A stretch of 64,000 bases of DNA from Antedon bifida (taxonomy: Eukaryota > Echinodermata > Crinoidea > Comatulida > Antedonidae), in the NCBI GenBank assembly GCA_963402885.1, contig OY727101.1, forward strand, positions 21,118,417 through 21,182,416, read 5' to 3'. The notes beneath the pieces were generated by a model that saw only the letters and a list, made by a program, of their open reading frames with translations, was not told the origin of the DNA and ran no database searches. Below, piece after piece: positions 59,948 through 64,000 of this stretch. Made by a program: the position numbers and the translations under genes. How positions within the stretch are numbered: the stretch's first letter is position 1; each line of letters begins with the position of its first letter.

Positions 59948-61672
59948 ATGTCTTTGAAATCTATTAATAGCATCTTTGTAATGGTGATCTGCTTGCTGAT
60001 ATTCAGATATGGAGTTGCAGACAAGTTTGTTCAGTTTGATAATCATTATTATTTTTATCAACACTATTTAAGCTCTGTTCAATCTGTGAAAATCATACCA
60101 TCAAGTGAAATTTACCAATTTGTTAAGACAATTACAACTGATTTTACTATTAAAGACAACTCTGAAAAGCACCTCTCACACTATTATTTGACAGAAAAGC
60201 CCACTACAGTTAAATGTCTACTGTTGATATCATTTCTTGACCAACAAGGACTATATACATGTCAAGATGATGATCAATTAGAATATGTGATTCATTCATC
60301 AGATGTCACATGGAGAAGACAAATAGACAGAAACACATTTTCTTGTGAAGGTTTTAAAGACATCATCAATGGAGAAGATTTTATAGTTCCATGTAAAATA
60401 AGCAGACTGGCAGGCAAATCTGAAGTCACAAGTGGATGGATCCAAGGAAATCACAGCATTATACATTCTCATAGATCAGATACCGGCAGTGATGTCAGTT
60501 ATAATCAGACATTTAAAGGTTTTTATTCTGGAGAAGGTATATTGTTCTACTGTGTTTTATTAAGTGTTCACATATATAATAACAATTTTACAAAAACTTG
60601 GTGCAACACACTAACATTGAAGGTTCATCCTCGATTAATTGTGGAGGTCAAAAGGTTATATAAAATGCCTGACACTTCTCCTGTGCTTAATTGCTTTAAA
60701 TGCTACGCAGATGGTAGATCTGGTGACAACAAAATTTACCATTGGAGTTTAAATGGAGATAAACTTGCAGAGGATGATGAAAACCAACAAAGTGAAAGGT
60801 GCTTCAATAATTTACCAGCTGGTAAATACACTGTCAAGTGTCTGGTGAGTACTGATGTTCAGAATATGTCAGCTGAGATAGAATTCACAACCAAAGATGT
60901 TCAGAATACTTTAGCTGAGGTAGAATTCACTGCCAAAGAAACAGAATTGAGAACTAAAGAAAATAACAATTCGTGTTTATTAACAAACATGATATTGGCA
61001 AGCTCTACCATAATCTTGGGGATTGTATTGATATTGGTACTTTACCTACAATTGTGGAGAAAATATCACAATCAGCCACAACCTGCTGTGTATTATTCAA
61101 GGAACATTAACATGGTTGTCCAAGACAATGTTTCACAGACAAGTGACGATGCAGAGATGGATGTGATTGATGACATTTCAAATATATCTACTGACAGTAC
61201 TGAGCCCAAGAGGTGTAGAAATACAGAAACTAACTGCACAGATGACATCAGAAATGACACGAAAGTGCCACATCACAAGCAGCCAGAACATATTGTATAT
61301 TCAAGAGACAGTAACATGGTTGCCCAAGATAATGTTTCACAGACAAGTGAAGATGCAGAGATATACTATGTGATTGATGACATTTCGAATGTATCTACCG
61401 ACAACTACACACAAGATGACATCAGAAATGACACTGAAGCGCTGCGTAACAACCAGTCACAACCTGCTGTGTATTATCAAACAAACAGTGACGTGCTTGT
61501 TAAGAAGAATGTTCCACAGGAAAATGAAGATGCAGAGATGGATGTGATTGATGATCTAACAAGAAATGAATCATCTGCCATTGAGACCAGAATGTGTAAA
61601 AATACAGAAACTAACAGCAGAGAAGATGACATCAGAAATGACACTGAAGTACCACATTATTTTGTAGTGTAA
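59948..61672 (+). CDS. Intronless Ig-like type I membrane protein with repeated tyrosine-rich tail (complete copy B)
   Basis: 574 residues from the ATG at 59948; an in-frame TTG upstream is not needed because a signal peptide starts here (MSLKSINSIFVMVICLLIF, likely cut after GVA, residue 24). Residues about 25-340 have Ig-like cysteine/tryptophan patterns (IVPCKISR ... GILFYCVLLS; VLNCFKCYADG ... IYHWSLNG ... GKYTVKCLVS) and many N-glycosylation sites. Transmembrane helix about 348-370 (MILASSTIILGIVLILVLYL). The tail of about 204 residues has three imperfect repeats with VYY/VYS and EIYYVI tyrosines and acidic VIDDISN-type blocks. No family recognised by name. Role unknown; the architecture suggests an adhesion or immune-type receptor signalling through phosphotyrosine (inference). 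No ITIM/ITAM consensus seen. It has no introns, unlike all other genes here, and lies on the strand opposite the M8 gene. Confidence 0.85.
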   Translation: MSLKSINSIFVMVICLLIFRYGVADKFVQFDNHYYFYQHYLSSVQSVKIIPSSEIYQFVKTITTDFTIKDNSEKHLSHYYLTEKPTTVKCLLLISFLDQQGLYTCQDDDQLEYVIHSSDVTWRRQIDRNTFSCEGFKDIINGEDFIVPCKISRLAGKSEVTSGWIQGNHSIIHSHRSDTGSDVSYNQTFKGFYSGEGILFYCVLLSVHIYNNNFTKTWCNTLTLKVHPRLIVEVKRLYKMPDTSPVLNCFKCYADGRSGDNKIYHWSLNGDKLAEDDENQQSERCFNNLPAGKYTVKCLVSTDVQNMSAEIEFTTKDVQNTLAEVEFTAKETELRTKENNNSCLLTNMILASSTIILGIVLILVLYLQLWRKYHNQPQPAVYYSRNINMVVQDNVSQTSDDAEMDVIDDISNISTDSTEPKRCRNTETNCTDDIRNDTKVPHHKQPEHIVYSRDSNMVAQDNVSQTSEDAEIYYVIDDISNVSTDNYTQDDIRNDTEALRNNQSQPAVYYQTNSDVLVKKNVPQENEDAEMDVIDDLTRNESSAIETRMCKNTETNSREDDIRNDTEVPHYFVV

Positions 61673-62345
61673 TCATAATTTAAGAAGAATGCAGTACTGA
61701 TACAGCTGACAGAAAATCAAACCAGTCAAAGACAGACCAAACATTATGCTATGCTGTGATGCTTGTTGAATGTTAGCATTATTCCTATAGATTACCAGAA
61801 AGGAAAATACTGTATATTTAATTCTTAATTAAAAAGGTTTAAACAGGATGACAAAAACTGACAAAAGAAAACATTTTTATTTTTAGTTTTTTAGTGTAGC
61901 TTGGTGGTTATTAAACATGCTTGCCTTCTAATCCTGACCTAGTGCCAGGGTTCTTTCAGCTCCACTCTCTAAGCTCCAAATGATACTTAGTTTATAAACA
62001 CGATAAATAATAGAATAGTTTATTGGTGAGTTACATGCTGTTGGATGCGTATGAAATAAAAAAAATCCATTTTGATCAAGTTATCTCGCCACCTGGTGGC
62101 AGTATTGTGTAATACTGTTGTACTATTCAATCAAATGAAACATGCACTGTTTTTTAGTTAAATTGAGGATTTAAAAATAAAGTTTTGATATTAACATTAA
62201 AAATGAAAACAAAAGAATTCTGTTGCTTCCTTGTTGCAAAATGATGAATCGATACTGTGTACCAAGTACAAACATCACGCACAAACACTTAACACTGATA
62301 TTACTTTGATTCTCTGAAACAGACCAAACTACAGTAGTTTGTAAG

Positions 62346-62598
62346 ATGTCTTTGAAATCTTTTAATAGCGTCTTTGTAATGGTGACCTGCTTGCTGATAT
62401 TCAGACATGGAGTTGCAGACAAGTTTGTTCAGTTTGATAATTATTATTATTATTATTATCATTATTCCTATAGCTCTGTTCAATCTGTGAAAATCATACC
62501 ATCAAGTGAAATTTATCAACTTGTTAAGACAATTACAACTGATTTTACTATTAAAGACAACTCTAAAAAGCACATCTCAGACTATTATTTGACAGAAA
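62346..62598 (+). pseudogene. Receptor-like copy C: only the front remains
   Basis: Begins MSLKSFNSVFVMVTCLLIF and follows copy B (offset 2398) through the signal peptide and first about 84 residues, then leaves homology after GACAGAAA at 62598 and stops at once (62609). A run of TAT/ATT triplets has made a tyrosine-rich stretch (NYYYYYYHYSY) where copy B has NHYYFYQHYL. The rest of this copy is absent from the window because an LTR element starts here. Confidence 0.85.
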
Positions 62599-62604
62599 TG
62601 ATAA

Positions 62605-63447
62605 TGTAATGGATCGGAAAGCTTCCGAAGTTTCTTATACCTACATTATTGGTGGCGCAATATATTGCATTGCATTGCTATTGTTCACTACTGGTATTCG
62701 CGGGCGTATTTGCATATCAGGTGAATGATTATATCGAATAGGCTGCGTGAGCGTTGGTTCTGCAGAAGTTGTTTTAGTTGTTGTCTGAGTAAGACATGTT
62801 ATATACTGTATTTCTTTTAAGTGTGGATTCTCGCCAATACTGTGAGTAGATAATTATTTTCTATACAACCATAATGTTTTACAGTATTACTCCATGTGCA
62901 TAACCGAGTTAAGTTGTTATCGTTCATTATTTGTAACGACAATGAATTCACTGTTTATAATTTCTCTTTGATATACAGCTTTGTCTTATTAGATAGCATA
63001 CATGTTGAAGTTAGTTGTATCACATACCATGTTGAAGTTAGTTGTATCACATACCATGTTGAAGTTAATTGGATAACTTACCAGGTTGATGTGATTAGTA
63101 GTATGAAATTGGTGTATTGGATCCAGGTATAAGTTCGTTAAATGTTATATACAGTAATACTAATGTTATATACAGTAATACTAATTGATAATTAGTGAAG
63201 TGACCATAATTATAGTAAGCTTGCTTGTGATTGTTTTTATTGTTAAATTATATTACACTGCTGGAAAAATAATAATTATGACGTTGTTTTATACAGGGTT
63301 TGTTCCTGTTTAGAAAAATAAATGATACAGAGTAAATGCAGCCTCATCTTGCGTATTGTTTTGTTGCATGGGATACATGGCTTCACAAACCAAACCTTAA
63401 TGGTCTAAACCTAGCAAATCAATATTAAGGATTCCCGAACCACGACA
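62605..63447 (+). mobile_element. Probable 5' LTR of a retrotransposon
   Basis: Bounded by TGTAATGG at left (62605) and CGACA at right (63447), the usual TG...CA ends. It starts within a few bases of the point where copy C loses homology. It contains three 27 bp units (CATGTTGAAGTTAGTTGTAT..., 63001-63081), two 21 bp units (63142-63183) and an AATAAA signal at 63317. About 843 bp. The matching 3' LTR is outside the window, so ends are provisional. Confidence 0.6.
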
Positions 63448-63450
63448 AAT

Positions 63451-63468
63451 TGGCGTCACGGACAGGAT
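63451..63468 (+). promoter_or_regulatory. Primer-binding site of the LTR retrotransposon
   Basis: TGGCGTCACGGACAGGAT starts three bases after the LTR end with TGG, as expected for pairing with a tRNA 3' CCA end. The tRNA species cannot be named with confidence. Confidence 0.55.
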
Positions 63469-63841
63469 GGATGCAACGTTTCAAGCGTTCCTGAAGGAGG
63501 ATTGCATTGTGTATTTTCAACAATTGTTTTACCAAACCCTGGATCGTGCATAAGACAAGGAGTATTGGACAGATAAGATTTATGAACTTAATTTAATTTT
63601 AGAACGGAAAGTGTATGGTTTTATATATATTACAGAATCTTTGTTCCGATGGACATGGCAGCCAGCGTGTTGTTATTTAAGATGATGTTGTGAATTGATG
63701 CTTATACTTACCTTATATGAAATATTGTTACTTTTGTATTACATTTACGATACTTATTTTTTGTATTGAAACTCTGTTTATTGTAGTAGTGTTTAAAGTA
63801 TTTGTAGTTACTATAATATTGTCACAAATTCACCTTCTGCA

Positions 63842-64000
63842 ATGTCGCTAGGCGAATCTAAATCTGAAGCAGCTGCAAGCGGCGATGGCGTTAATGATAT
63901 GATTGCGGCATTAACTAATGTTTTAAAAGGCGTTTCGGTTCAGAAAGCTCCTCCGATTAAGTTAGTAAAATTTAAGGGTGTTCCAAGATCTCCTGGGGAC
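63842..64000 (+). CDS. Start of a retrotransposon Gag-like ORF, cut by window end
   Basis: 53 codons from ATG, open to the window edge: begins MSLGESKSEAAASGDG, later IKLVKFKGVPRSPGD. The KFKGVPxxPGD type of phrase is typical of the N-terminal part of Gag proteins of Gypsy-like elements and their host-derived relatives (family knowledge). Codon use is GC-richer than around. It lies 374 bp after the primer-binding site, a normal leader length. Pol is outside the window. Confidence 0.6.
   Translation, partial: MSLGESKSEAAASGDGVNDMIAALTNVLKGVSVQKAPPIKLVKFKGVPRSPGD

Overview
The window is nuclear DNA of an animal. It is AT-rich, its protein-coding genes are cut into many small exons with GT/AG introns, and its introns are full of short inverted-repeat elements and tRNA-derived SINEs. 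The protein families and the repeat style fit a marine invertebrate deuterostome; an echinoderm is my best guess (inference only). All exon boundaries below were read by eye from splice sites, reading phase and family resemblance.

Layout. (1) Positions 1-27842, + strand: the 3' part of a MAP4K3/MAP4K5-type (GLK/KHS) Ste20 kinase. 23 exons run from the kinase catalytic loop, through a proline/serine-rich linker, to a complete CNH domain. The first kinase exons lie left of the window. (2) 27843-34650: 3'UTR and intergenic DNA, with a cluster of TGCGAGA motifs, a SINE, a palindromic MITE and a CpG-richer stretch that probably holds the next promoter. (3) 34651-46377, + strand: a complete nine-exon CDKL1/CDKL4-type kinase of 359 residues. 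Its TGA stop is followed directly by a further 76 in-frame sense codons of unusually GC-rich sequence. (4) 46609-50508: non-coding. (5) 50509-53519: a satellite array of 18 units of 174 bp, each holding a long hairpin. (6) 54182-58599, - strand: the C-terminal 420 residues of a membrane-anchored M8 (leishmanolysin-like) metallopeptidase, including the third zinc histidine, the Met-turn, a cysteine-rich region and a C-terminal transmembrane helix. (7) 58882-62598, + strand: a 2.4 kb tandem duplication holding an intronless gene for an Ig-like, single-pass surface protein with a long repeated tyrosine-containing cytoplasmic tail. One copy is complete (59948-61672), one lacks its front (58882-59288) and one lacks its back (62346-62598). 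(8) 62605-64000, + strand: the 5' end of an LTR retrotransposon (LTR, primer-binding site, start of gag) that interrupts the third copy.

The first two genes are ordinary conserved signalling kinases. The unusual material is on the right: a satellite next to a metallopeptidase gene whose upstream exons must lie beyond a nested, tandemly duplicated receptor-like gene, which is itself cut by a retrotransposon. The receptor-like family and the in-frame extension of the CDKL gene are the two items most likely to be undescribed. Several short repeat families recur throughout the introns.
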